From DATNPH01 sp036703315 (GTDB lineage Bacteria; Cyanobacteriota; Cyanobacteriia; Cyanobacteriales; Coleofasciculaceae), in NCBI GenBank assembly GCA_036703315.1, contig DATNPH010000097.1, positions 1 to 24,524 of the forward strand: 24,524 bases of DNA, written 5' to 3'. Position 1 is the stretch's first letter, and each line of letters starts with the position of its first letter. Below are positions 1 to 7,327 of this stretch, in pieces. Both the position numbers and the translations under genes were made by a program. The notes below the pieces were generated by a model. It saw nothing but the letters and a program-made list of their open reading frames with translations, ran no database searches and had not been told where the DNA came from.

Positions 1-164
1 TGATTCGTTTTCCCGAAACCCGCCCGGAGTTTAAACTCCGGGCTAATAGCCAAAGTCGTCTTTAGACGACTCAAATAGTGATTTTCAGTCCTCTTGAGAG
101 GACTTGATTCTATGAGACAGGGGTTTTAACCCCTGGCGGACTCTGGCTTTGCGAGAATGAATCA
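1..164. repeat. Array of four perfect palindromes, MITE-like
   Basis: Four short palindromes follow one another: 22-43 (arms GCCCGGAGTTT/AAACTCCGGGC, no spacer), 54-71 (AGTCGTCT-TT-AGACGACT), 87-104 (AGTCCTCT-TG-AGAGGACT) and 118-135 (CAGGGGTT-TT-AACCCCTG). Centres lie 30, 33 and 31 bp apart. The last three share one design, 8-nt arms around a 2-nt centre, although their sequences differ. TGATTC at 1-6 is mirrored by GAATCA at 159-164, and the match continues imperfectly inward (about 13 of 18), so the array may sit inside a short mobile-type element whose left end is at or beyond the window edge. Transcripts running past sufS would fold into serial hairpins here. Its identity as a named repeat family is not established from sequence. 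Confidence 0.75.
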
Positions 165-265
165 GCCTACCAGAATGGGGGGCTGGGGGGCTAAAATGCA
201 CAAATTTTCTTCACCTTGACAGGGCTAGCAATGCCCATCCTACGAAAGCCTACATTTTCCTGTAC

Positions 266-1528
266 TTAACCCAAAATGCTGCCGAAAAAGTCGATGGTAT
301 CTTTCAGGGCAGCAATGAAGGCGTCAATTTCTTCGCGGGTATTGTAGAAGTACAAACTCGCCCGTGCCGTACCTGCTACACCAAGGATTCGGTGTAGAGG
401 TTGAGTGCAGTGATGACCTGAACGGATGGCAATGCCTTCATTATCCAGCAGGGTAGACACGTCGCTGGAGTCGAGTCCGGGCACTGTAAACGCCGCTAGT
501 GCTGCCCTACCTTGACCATTTGCCTTGGGTTGTGGACCATACACTCTAATGTCAGGAACACCGCGCAGTTGCTTGAAGAGATAGGCGGTTAGTTCTTCTT
601 CATAGGCGTTGATTTTGTCCATGCCTATCTGTGCCAGGTAGTCTACGGCTGCACCTAAAGCTATAGCTTCCCCAATTGCGGGTGTCCCAGCTTCAAATTT
701 GTGGGGCAAACTGGCATACGTCGAGCGATCGAGGAAAACTTCGGCAATCATCTCGCCGCCACCCATGAAAGGAGGCATTGCCTCCAACAGGTCAAGTTTG
801 CCATACAAAAAGCCAATACCAGTAGGAGCGCACATTTTGTGACCAGATGCGACTAACCAGTCACAGCCCATTGCCTGAACATCAACAGGCATATGAGGGA
901 TACTCTGACAAGCATCGATTAGTACCTTTGCTCCGTGACGGTGCGCGATCGCAATAATCTCTTGCACCGGGCTAATACAACCCAAGGTATTAGAGACATG
1001 AACTACGCTCACCAGCTTGGTCTTCTCAGAAATTAGCTGCTGGAAATGCTCTAAGTCAAACTCCTCAGTCTCAGTCAGGTTCACATACTTGATCACTGCA
1101 CCCGTTTTCTGAGCAATCAGCTGCCAGGGAATGATATTGCTGTGGTGTTCCATTACAGTGAGGATAATCTCATCTCCTCGCTGCAAGGTATTCAATCCCC
1201 AGCTGTAAGCCACTAAGTTAATCGCTTCACTAGCATTGCGGGTGAAGACTATCTCTTGCCTTGATGCAGCATTAATAAAGCTGGCAACTTTGTCCCGTGC
1301 TCCTTCATAGCTTTCTGTGGCTCTCACACTAAGCGTATGAGCGCCTCGATGGACGTTAGCATTGTCTCGCTCATAGTAGTGGCGCAGACTGTCTAACACC
1401 GCTAACGGCTTTTGAGAGGTGGCGGCATTATCGAGATACACCAAGGGTTTGCCATGGACTTCCTGATGCAAAATTGGGAAGTCAGCGCGGATTGTTTCGG
1501 CAAGAGTTCTTTCTTGAGTGAAAGTCAT
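266..1528 (-). CDS. sufS: Cysteine desulfurase SufS (group II)
   Basis: PLP-dependent enzyme that removes sulfur from L-cysteine as an enzyme-bound persulfide, supplying the SufBCD scaffold in the cytosol. With the ATG at 1528 the protein has 420 residues, normal for SufS. Visible features are the N-terminal YLDNAATSQKP segment, the EHHSN histidine (H129), the PLP lysine K231 in ASGHKMCAP, and the persulfide-forming cysteine C374 in RSGHHCTQP with the short active-site loop of group II enzymes. The frame extends 16 codons upstream to a TTG, but homology to the family begins after the ATG, so the shorter form is preferred. Last gene of the sufBCDS run, about 114 bp after sufD, so it may have its own start of transcription as well as readthrough. 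Confidence 0.96.
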   Translation of the reverse strand: MTFTQERTLAETIRADFPILHQEVHGKPLVYLDNAATSQKPLAVLDSLRHYYERDNANVHRGAHTLSVRATESYEGARDKVASFINAASRQEIVFTRNASEAINLVAYSWGLNTLQRGDEIILTVMEHHSNIIPWQLIAQKTGAVIKYVNLTETEEFDLEHFQQLISEKTKLVSVVHVSNTLGCISPVQEIIAIAHRHGAKVLIDACQSIPHMPVDVQAMGCDWLVASGHKMCAPTGIGFLYGKLDLLEAMPPFMGGGEMIAEVFLDRSTYASLPHKFEAGTPAIGEAIALGAAVDYLAQIGMDKINAYEEELTAYLFKQLRGVPDIRVYGPQPKANGQGRAALAAFTVPGLDSSDVSTLLDNEGIAIRSGHHCTQPLHRILGVAGTARASLYFYNTREEIDAFIAALKDTIDFFGSILG

Positions 1529-1642
1529 TTTTGTGCTGGGTGCTGAATGTGAACTGTGGCTGACGCCAAGATGCAATGGACGTTGGAGTTAACAGAGAAG
1601 CCCCTGCCCTAACACAGGCAAGCATTTGGAAGGCGGTGCCAA

Positions 1643-3016
1643 TCAGTGAGAGATCTCTCGTACCGACTGGGATAGCTGCTGTCGTAGGGAGGCTACTGGC
1701 AGTTGGTTGATAATTTCGGCAGCAAAGGCGTCAATCAACAGATTGCGAGCGTCTGTTTCATTGAGCCCACGGCTTTGCAGGTAAAAGACTTCATCTGCTT
1801 CCAGTTGGCTAACCGTAGCACCATGAGAGCATTTGACGTTATCAGCTGTGATTTCCAGTTGGGGCTTGGTATCAACGCGAGCTTTGGGAGACACAAGCAA
1901 ATTACGATTTAATTGACCGGCATTGGTCAGCTGAGCGGCTTGTGGCACCAAAACTTTACCATTAAAGACGGCATGAGCTTTGTCAGAGACAATACATTTA
2001 TGTAACTGATTGCTGGTGCCGTAGGGCTTCGTGTAGGCTATGACACTGTGAGTATCTGCCAACTGTTCCCCAGCAATTAGCGTCAGACCATTGAGCGTTG
2101 TTTCAGTTTGCTCGCCGGTTTGCAAAACCTCTAAGTTGTGGCGCGATAGTTTGGAACCAAAGCTGATGGCATTGCAGGTATAGCGGCTATCACGCGCTTG
2201 AGCGATCGCACTTTTACCAATATGAAAGGCTGTCTTACTCTCCTGCTCAATCCTACTATGGCTAACTTGAGCGTTTTCCTCTAGGAAGATTTCTGTAACG
2301 GCATTGGTGAAATAAACACCTTCACCCACTGCCTGATAATTCTCAATTAAAGTCAGTTGACTACCCGCTTCGGCTACCACCAGACAACGCGGCTGAGATA
2401 CTGTGGGCATCTGGCTGGTTGTAGAAATGAATAGAAGCTGGATTGGCGTCTCCACTTGCTGATTTCTCGCCACCCAAATAACAGCGGCATCGGTTAAACC
2501 AGCTGTATTAAGCGCCGTGAAAACTTCTGTTGGAGCACCTTGTTGCTGAGCGAGATAGTTACTAACCTTCGAGCGGTGAGTTACAGGCAACTGAGCCAAA
2601 TTAGTAACAACTAACCCCTCGGGTAAGTCAGCAACTGCTGAGAGTTGCGGGGCATACACTCCGTTGACAAATACTAATCGAATCGGCGCTTCGGCTGAGT
2701 TAAATTTAACCACGGCTGACTGGGACACATCAAATGTGTCAGGCGTCTGAAAGTTAACTGCTACTAGAGGCGATAAATCCGTAAAGCGCCATTCTTCATC
2801 CCGCTTGCTGGGGATAGTCAGTTTATTGACCCACATAGAGGCGCGATCGCGCAACTGTTGCACCAACCCCACTATTTCCGGGTCAATGACTTGTAAATTT
2901 AGCGTTTGGCACTGACTTAATAACCCTGTGAGATACGCATCTCCAACGTCAGATGCCGAGGTTAAACCCAACTGTTCCGGGTTAGGAATCGTATTGGGAG
3001 AAACTTGAATCGTCAT
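1643..3016 (-). CDS. sufD: Fe-S assembly scaffold subunit SufD
   Basis: SufD partners SufB and the SufC ATPase in the SufBC2D complex on which Fe-S clusters are built. The 457-residue protein ends in the beta-helical SufB/SufD core. The motif CSHGATVSQLEADEVFYLQSRG carries C396 and H398, matching the Cys/His pair that in E. coli SufD (His360) lies at the SufB-SufD interface used for cluster formation. The N-terminal KRDEEWRFTDLSPL segment is typical of SufD. The start codon overlaps the sufC stop by four bases (ATGA), and GAGGTGGGAG just upstream, inside sufC, can act as ribosome-binding site, so translation is probably coupled to SufC. Length and residues look intact. Confidence 0.95.
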   Translation of the reverse strand: MTIQVSPNTIPNPEQLGLTSASDVGDAYLTGLLSQCQTLNLQVIDPEIVGLVQQLRDRASMWVNKLTIPSKRDEEWRFTDLSPLVAVNFQTPDTFDVSQSAVVKFNSAEAPIRLVFVNGVYAPQLSAVADLPEGLVVTNLAQLPVTHRSKVSNYLAQQQGAPTEVFTALNTAGLTDAAVIWVARNQQVETPIQLLFISTTSQMPTVSQPRCLVVAEAGSQLTLIENYQAVGEGVYFTNAVTEIFLEENAQVSHSRIEQESKTAFHIGKSAIAQARDSRYTCNAISFGSKLSRHNLEVLQTGEQTETTLNGLTLIAGEQLADTHSVIAYTKPYGTSNQLHKCIVSDKAHAVFNGKVLVPQAAQLTNAGQLNRNLLVSPKARVDTKPQLEITADNVKCSHGATVSQLEADEVFYLQSRGLNETDARNLLIDAFAAEIINQLPVASLRQQLSQSVREISH

Positions 3017-3804
3017 CGTGCTCCCACCTCAGCTACTTTTTCTTCTACTATCCAGTCATAGCCACGGGCTTCCAATTCTAGCGCCAGATCTTTACCACCA
3101 GTCGTGAGGATACGACCGTCTGCCATCACATGCACAAAATCTGGCTCAATGTAATTAAGAAGACGCTGGTAGTGAGTAATCAAAATCGTAGCGTTCTCTG
3201 GACTCGTCAGCTGGTTAACTCCATTAGCAACAATCTTTAAGGCGTCAATATCTAAACCCGAATCCGTTTCATCTAAGATTGCCAACTTCGGCTCTAGTAG
3301 CGCCATCTGGAGAATCTCATTCCGCTTCTTCTCACCCCCAGAGAAGCCCTCATTCAAACTACGTTCCAGAAAACTGGGATCCATTTTGACAATGTCCAGC
3401 TTTTCCTGTATTAAGTCTTCAAAATCAAAAGTATCAATTTCCTCTAATCCCTGGTGCTTGCGGCGGGAGTTGTAAGCCACTCGCAAGAAATCTAAATTAC
3501 TGACGCCTGGAATTTCTAAGGGATACTGGAACGCCAGAAAAACACCCATAAGTGCCCGTTCTTCTGGCTCCATCTCCAGTAGATTTTGCCCCTGGAAAAT
3601 TATCTCGCCTCCCGTGACTTCGTAAGCCGGATGACCCGCTAAAACTTTGGAAAATGTGCTTTTTCCAGAACCATTCGGTCCCATGACGGCGTGAATTTCT
3701 CCCGCCTTCACATCCAGATTTAATCCTTTAAGAATCTGATTTCCATCAACATCTGCCGTTAAATTGCGGACAGACAATATAACTTCGCTATTTTCAATAA
3801 TCAT
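3013..3804 (-). CDS. sufC: Fe-S assembly ATPase SufC
   Basis: ABC-type ATPase of the SufBC2D complex; it is cytosolic and drives conformational change of the scaffold instead of transport. The 263-residue protein shows Walker A GPNGSGKST (42-50), Q-loop glutamine in AFQYP (Q93), ABC signature FSGGEKKR (154-161), Walker B LAILDE with catalytic E179, and the H-loop histidine H211 in LITHYQR. FSGGEKKR with two lysines, and ETDSGLD after Walker B, are characteristic of SufC compared with transporter ATPases. A Shine-Dalgarno GAGG (minus strand, 3811-3814) lies 6 nt before the ATG. Its 3' end overlaps sufD by four bases; upstream, a heptamer repeat tract separates it from sufB. Confidence 0.97.
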   Translation of the reverse strand: MIIENSEVILSVRNLTADVDGNQILKGLNLDVKAGEIHAVMGPNGSGKSTFSKVLAGHPAYEVTGGEIIFQGQNLLEMEPEERALMGVFLAFQYPLEIPGVSNLDFLRVAYNSRRKHQGLEEIDTFDFEDLIQEKLDIVKMDPSFLERSLNEGFSGGEKKRNEILQMALLEPKLAILDETDSGLDIDALKIVANGVNQLTSPENATILITHYQRLLNYIEPDFVHVMADGRILTTGGKDLALELEARGYDWIVEEKVAEVGAR

Positions 3805-3820
3805 TCCTTACCTCTTATTC

Positions 3821-3890
3821 ATGGCTAACTGCCAATAGCTAATGGTCAATGGCTAACAACAATTAGCTATTAGCAATTAGCAATTACCCA
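3821..3890. repeat. Degenerate heptanucleotide repeat tract (STRR-like)
   Basis: The sufB-sufC gap reads in strict 7-bp register: ATGGCTA, ACTGCCA, ATAGCTA, ATGGTCA, ATGGCTA, ACAACAA, TTAGCTA, TTAGCAA, TTAGCAA, TTACCCA. The consensus is roughly WTRGCWA. The last unit contains the sufB stop codon (minus strand, 3884-3886). Heptameric short tandemly repeated repetitive sequences are known from cyanobacterial genomes; assignment to that class is by pattern only. Confidence 0.75.
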
Positions 3891-5323
3891 ACTGTGCCTT
3901 CTAGCTTCAGGCTTAGTAACTTATCTGCTTCAGCAGCAAACTCCATCGGCAGGTTATTGAAGACATCCTTACAGAAGCCGCTGACCATCATAGATACAGC
4001 ATCCTCTGCTGAAATACCTCGCTGTGTGAAGTAGAACAACTGATCTTCTCCAATTTTGGAGGTAGAGGCTTCGTGTTCGACCTTGGCAGCGTTGTTCTGC
4101 ACTTGGATGTAAGGGAAGGTATTCGCCTGAGCTGTATCGCCAATCAGCATTGAGTCACACTGAGAGTAATTCCGTGCGCCTTCTGCTTTGGGACCAACTT
4201 TCACCAAGCCGCGATAGCTATTCTTGGAATTGCCAGCGGAAATGCCCTTAGAAATAATCGTGCTGCGGGTATTCTTACCGATATGCACCATCTTGGTGCC
4301 AGTGTCAGCTTGCTGCTTGTTATTGGTTAGCGCTACGGAGTAAAACTCACCAACAGAATTATCGCCTACTAGGACACAGCTGGGATACTTCCAGGTAATC
4401 GCGGAACCGGTTTCTACCTGCGTCCAGGAAATCTTGGAGTTGACACCTTGGCACAGCCCCCGCTTGGTGACAAAGTTGTAAATGCCACCTTTCCCATTGA
4501 CATCGCCGGCGTACCAGTTCTGCACGGTGGAGTACTTAATTTCCGCGTTGTCGAGGGCAACGAGTTCCACGACGGCGGCGTGCAACTGATTGGTGTCGTA
4601 CATCGGTGCGGTACAACCTTCGAGGTAGCTGACAGAACTACCTTCTTCAGCAATAATCAGGGTGCGCTCAAACTGTCCAGTGTCTCCGCTATTAATCCGG
4701 AAATAGGTTGACAGTTCCATGGGGCATTTTACGCCTTTGGGAACAAAGACAAAGGAACCATCACTGAAGACGGCGGCGTTAAGGGCAGCGAAGTAGTTGT
4801 CTGCTACGGGTACAACACTGCCGAGGTACTTCTTGATTAACTCTGGGTGCTCTTGCAGCGCTTCGGAGATTGAGCAGAAAATAACGCCTTCTTTCGCCAG
4901 CTTTTCTTTAAATGTCGTGGCAATGGAGACACTGTCAAAGATGGCATCCACTGCAACGTTCGACAGCCGCTTTTGCTCGGAAAGAGGAATGCCTAACTTC
5001 TCAAAGGTTTCCAGCAGTGCTGGATCAACTTCATCGAGGCTGTTTAGCGTTTCTTTCTTTTTCTTCGGTGCCGAGTAGTAGATGATGTCCTGATAATTAA
5101 TAGGAGTATAGGTAACGTGGGGCCAAGTTGGCTCCGTCATCTTCAACCATTGCCGATAAGCTTTGAGGCGAAACTCTAGCATGAACTCCGGCTCGTTCTT
5201 CTTAGTGGAGATCAGGCGGATGACATCCTCGTTGAGTCCGCGAGGAATCGTATCGGCTTCAATGTCAGTGACAAAGCCGTACTTGTAAGGCTGGTTGACT
5301 AAAGTCTTGACGGTGGCAGTCAT
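3884..5323 (-). CDS. sufB: Fe-S cluster scaffold protein SufB
   Basis: Main scaffold subunit of the cytosolic SufBC2D complex; receives sulfur from SufS and assembles nascent clusters. From the ATG at 5323 the protein is 479 residues, the usual size. C389 in YSQCDSMLIGD and E418 in VEHEAS have the 29-residue spacing of the E. coli SufB pair C405/E434 needed for assembly. The N-terminal segment QPYKYGFVTDIEADTIPRGL is the common cyanobacterial beginning. The open frame continues 20 codons upstream to a TTG with an unlike sequence, so I reject that start. First gene of the operon, divergent from sufR, with about 110 nt of leader between the ATG and the operator/promoter region. It is expected to be repressed by SufR when clusters are plentiful. 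Confidence 0.96.
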   Translation of the reverse strand: MTATVKTLVNQPYKYGFVTDIEADTIPRGLNEDVIRLISTKKNEPEFMLEFRLKAYRQWLKMTEPTWPHVTYTPINYQDIIYYSAPKKKKETLNSLDEVDPALLETFEKLGIPLSEQKRLSNVAVDAIFDSVSIATTFKEKLAKEGVIFCSISEALQEHPELIKKYLGSVVPVADNYFAALNAAVFSDGSFVFVPKGVKCPMELSTYFRINSGDTGQFERTLIIAEEGSSVSYLEGCTAPMYDTNQLHAAVVELVALDNAEIKYSTVQNWYAGDVNGKGGIYNFVTKRGLCQGVNSKISWTQVETGSAITWKYPSCVLVGDNSVGEFYSVALTNNKQQADTGTKMVHIGKNTRSTIISKGISAGNSKNSYRGLVKVGPKAEGARNYSQCDSMLIGDTAQANTFPYIQVQNNAAKVEHEASTSKIGEDQLFYFTQRGISAEDAVSMMVSGFCKDVFNNLPMEFAAEADKLLSLKLEGTVG

Positions 5324-5430
5324 TGATTCAGTGTTCTCTCGTGTTCTAGACGAATCTTCAAGATGGCAGGTGGATGATGGCAAGCGTCAAGCTGCGGCAA
5401 CCACTGGCGGGCATTAGGTAACGAATACTA

Positions 5431-5450
5431 AAACAACATCTTTGTTGTTT
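5431..5450. promoter_or_regulatory. SufR operator 1 (CAAC-N6-GTTG)
   Basis: A perfect inverted repeat with arms AAACAAC and GTTGTTT around ATCTTT. Its core CAAC-N6-GTTG (5434-5447) is the motif reported for cyanobacterial SufR binding. It lies between sufB and sufR. It overlaps the proposed sufR -35 (5442-5447) and lies just downstream of the proposed sufB -10. Confidence 0.88.
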
Positions 5451-5471
5451 AACTATATTGTAAGATATATT
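5442..5471 (+). promoter_or_regulatory. Probable sufR promoter
   Basis: TTGTTG (5442-5447) and TATATT (5466-5471) are separated by 18 bp on the plus strand. The -35 lies in operator 1 and the -10 abuts operator 2, consistent with SufR repressing its own gene. Inferred from pattern only; a start of transcription about 65 nt before the sufR ATG would follow. Confidence 0.45.
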
Positions 5472-5479
5472 AACAACAA
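5452..5479 (-). promoter_or_regulatory. Probable sufB promoter
   Basis: On the minus strand TTGTTG (5474-5479) and TATAGT (5452-5457) are separated by 16 bp, a fair sigma-70 pattern. The -35 lies inside operator 2 and the start point would fall in operator 1, so SufR binding would block it. Inferred from pattern only. Confidence 0.5.
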
Positions 5480-5488
5480 AAATGTTGT
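5473..5488. promoter_or_regulatory. SufR operator 2 (CAAC-N6-GTTG)
   Basis: Second inverted repeat, arms ACAAC and GTTGT around AAAAAT, core CAAC-N6-GTTG at 5474-5487. Its centre is exactly 40 bp from that of operator 1, close to four DNA turns, so two SufR dimers could sit on nearly the same face. It overlaps the proposed sufB -35. Confidence 0.88.
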
Positions 5489-5545
5489 CAAAGTCAAGCT
5501 TAATTTCCGCGATTCGCCTTTCAGCATAGATTACACAGACAGCCA

Positions 5546-6214
5546 ATGACGATTACTCAGCAACCGTCCACCAAGCAAGATATCTTGCAATATTTACTGA
5601 GACAGGATCAAGCGACAGCGCAGGAGTTGGCCGAAACCCTAGAGATTAGCGCCCAAGCGATTCGGCGTCATCTTAAGGATTTGGAGACAGAAGGACTCAT
5701 AGAGTATAAATCAGTGCAGGGCGGGATGGGGCGTCCTCAGCATGTCTATAACCTTAGTCGCAAAGGGCGCGATCGCTTCCCCAATCGCTATGACGAATTT
5801 GCCGTTTCTCTGCTAGACACTCTCACCGAAACCCTAGGACAGGAGCAGGCTAGCTCTATTTTGCGTCAACAATGGCAGCGGAAAGCGCAAGCCTATCGCA
5901 CTCGCGTTGGCACGGGTTCTGTGCAAGAGCGTGTTGCTAAACTGGTAGAACTCCGCCGAGCAGAAGGCTATATGACCGAGTGGTATGCTCTAGAATCCCA
6001 GCGATTAAATAATAGTGCCGATCATCAGTTTATGTTGACAGAGCACAACTGCGCGATTTCCAACGTCGCTGAATCTTTCCCAAGCGTGTGTGGACATGAA
6101 TTGGAAATGTTTGCGGCAGTGTTGCCAGATTGTACAGTGGAACGCACACACTGGATTAATCAGGGAGAGCACCAGTGTGGCTACTTGATCAAATCGCTGG
6201 CTAGGGCAAGATAG
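5546..6214 (+). CDS. sufR: Fe-S-sensing repressor SufR
   Basis: Transcriptional repressor of the suf operon in cyanobacteria, a homodimer carrying [4Fe-4S] clusters and de-repressing sufBCDS when clusters or iron are limiting. The 222-residue protein has an N-terminal winged helix (about 10-70: ILQYLLRQDQATAQELAETL, then SAQAIRRHLKDLETEGLI, then wing GGMGRPQHVYNLS). Near the C-terminus four cysteines, C169, C182, C196 and C211, have spacing C-X12-C-X13-C-X14-C, as described for SufR. The gene is divergent from sufB over two SufR operators, which confirms the assignment. No strong Shine-Dalgarno is visible before the ATG. Confidence 0.96.
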   Translation: MTITQQPSTKQDILQYLLRQDQATAQELAETLEISAQAIRRHLKDLETEGLIEYKSVQGGMGRPQHVYNLSRKGRDRFPNRYDEFAVSLLDTLTETLGQEQASSILRQQWQRKAQAYRTRVGTGSVQERVAKLVELRRAEGYMTEWYALESQRLNNSADHQFMLTEHNCAISNVAESFPSVCGHELEMFAAVLPDCTVERTHWINQGEHQCGYLIKSLARAR

Positions 6215-6291
6215 ACCATTTGTTTGTGAGGCTTCTCTAGCGATCGCTTGTTACCCGGACAATTAGAGATACTCAAATATAAGATATATTT

Positions 6292-6549
6292 ATGGTAGAG
6301 TCACCGCAACCAACAACGCAATTTTTAACGCTTGAAGAGTCAGCCGATGTAGATAAAGCGTTGCTGTCTGCTCATGAAAAGTTTTTAACTCGATTGACAA
6401 TTTCATCCCTTAGGCTGTTGCAGCACATTGCTAAAGATACTGGCATTGCAATTGAGGAATTAACGCATCAGCAGGTAATTGACTGGTTTGAGAAAGATGG
6501 GAAGATTCGGCGAGAACAGGGTTCTGATGCAGCCTTTTTGAAGTGGTGA
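6292..6549 (+). CDS. Small conserved-looking protein of unknown function
   Basis: An 85-residue, soluble, charged protein with no signal peptide, membrane segment or cysteine. It starts MVESPQPTTQFLTLEES and is probably helical through most of its length (VDKALLSAHEKFLTRLTISSLRLLQHIAKDTG), ending in a lysine- and arginine-containing tail with FLKW. I do not recognise the family. It follows sufR on the same strand after 77 bp with no clear terminator between, so co-transcription with sufR is possible. The AT-rich sequence before its ATG (AAATATAAGATATATTT) could equally hold its own -10 box. Codon use resembles the neighbours, so it is likely a real gene, but a link to Fe-S metabolism is only positional. 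Confidence 0.6.
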   Translation: MVESPQPTTQFLTLEESADVDKALLSAHEKFLTRLTISSLRLLQHIAKDTGIAIEELTHQQVIDWFEKDGKIRREQGSDAAFLKW

Positions 6550-6699
6550 GCGGTCATTCTATCTCTAAATACAAGAGTGCATCCAGTTAAGCAAAACTCA
6601 AACGTTAAAAGTCAAAAATTTAAAATACATTTTATTTTCGAGACATGGCGAGACATGGGCTGTTGAGGTCTTTCATCAGATAATGTTCTAGTCTTTCCG

Positions 6700-7020
6700 G
6701 GAACTCGTAGGAGCTAGTACTTAGTCAGCTGCGCTAATTAGGACGACAACTTGTAGAAGTTAATGCTTAGCTAACTTCGCTAGTTAGTACTCAGGGCGCT
6801 ATGCCCACTCTCCGACTAGACTAAACGCCTACACTGGCAGCCTCACAGCCACCTCTCCCCTCAGGGGATGAAATAAAATTTCTGTAACGACTGTACTCAT
6901 GGGTCAAGTTATGACCTTGGGGTGATGTGTTTAATGGGTGCAGATTTCTATGATGATAGATATTACAAAAACGAGTGTCAAAATTGTCTCACTGAGTTAT
7001 ACCAGTGAGTTTTTTCTTTT
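6700..7020 (+). ncRNA. Candidate structured RNA or long 3' UTR
   Basis: Several small hairpins lie in a row and end at a plus-strand intrinsic terminator 440-470 nt beyond the last stop codon. This suggests a transcript through the region: either a free-standing RNA or a long 3' UTR of the sufR-side genes. No promoter is firmly visible, and the 5' end given is only the start of the hairpin-rich part. Low confidence. Confidence 0.25.
6988..7020 (+). terminator. Intrinsic terminator
   Basis: Stem CTCACTG (6988-6994) pairs with CAGTGAG (7003-7009) across an 8-nt loop, followed directly by a T-rich run (7010-7020, TTTTTTTCTTT-like). This is the clearest rho-independent terminator in the window. 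The nearest upstream gene ends at 6549. Confidence 0.75.
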
Positions 7021-7244
7021 CAATAAAGATTTTAAATATCTACCAAAGACATAATATTACTCCTATAAATGCAGCTGCATAAATTATCAAACTAAAACAA
7101 AATAAGCATCTGCCGAATTAGGTATTTAAAAGCTCAGTCGATAGCAAGAAGACAGGACTCTGAGTTTTTCTTTAAATTCTTTAATAAGAAGATGCCTTTT
7201 AGGCGGCAACATCTATCGGCTAAAAGTAGTCAATTGAAAAAGCG

Positions 7245-7291
7245 GCACAGTCCTGTGCAACAAGCTCTAAAAATTTTCCATTCTTGAATGG
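7245..7291. repeat. Pair of 14-bp palindromes upstream of an orphan gene
   Basis: GCACAG-TC-CTGTGC (7245-7258) and CCATTC-TT-GAATGG (7278-7291) each have 6-nt perfect arms and a 2-nt centre, with centres exactly 33 bp apart. The second can extend through CAAGC (7261-7265) and GCTTG (7294-7298) with an asymmetric internal loop. They could be operators or leader hairpins of the gene beginning at 7328 or 7376. Confidence 0.55.
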
Positions 7292-7327
7292 AGGCTTGAA
7301 CAAAAACTTTACTTAAATTCAAATCTC

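Larger units (their letters stand above)
6550..7327. other. Long intergenic region, structured, no ORF
   Basis: 778 bp without a credible coding sequence. The left part (about 6700-6990) holds several short hairpins: CTAACT/AGTTAG (6771-6787), GGGC/GCCC (6794-6806), CCCC-TCA-GGGG (6857-6867) and GGTCA/TGACC (6902-6916). It closes with an intrinsic terminator at 6988-7020. The right part is AT-rich and carries two 14-bp palindromes before the next gene (7245-7258 and 7278-7291). Nothing here matches a tRNA, or a 6S or tmRNA motif that I can recognise. Confidence 0.7.

Noticed and set aside
177..192. G6-CT-G6 run, possible quadruplex
   Set aside because: Only two G-runs are present; each could be split to make four short tracts, but loops would be too short to claim a structure.
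1529..1576. Upstream TTG start giving a longer SufS
   Set aside because: The added residues do not resemble SufS N-termini and there is an ATG at the family-typical position.
4414..5078. Open frames overlapping sufB on both strands
   Set aside because: They are shadows of a strongly supported gene and show low-complexity, biased composition without family features.
5324..5383. Upstream TTG start for SufB
   Set aside because: It adds an unrelated 20-residue leader; the ATG at 5323 gives the usual 479 residues.
7131..7170. CTCAG...CTGAG followed by TTTTTC as a terminator
   Set aside because: The stem is five pairs with a loop of more than 20 nt; too weak to list.
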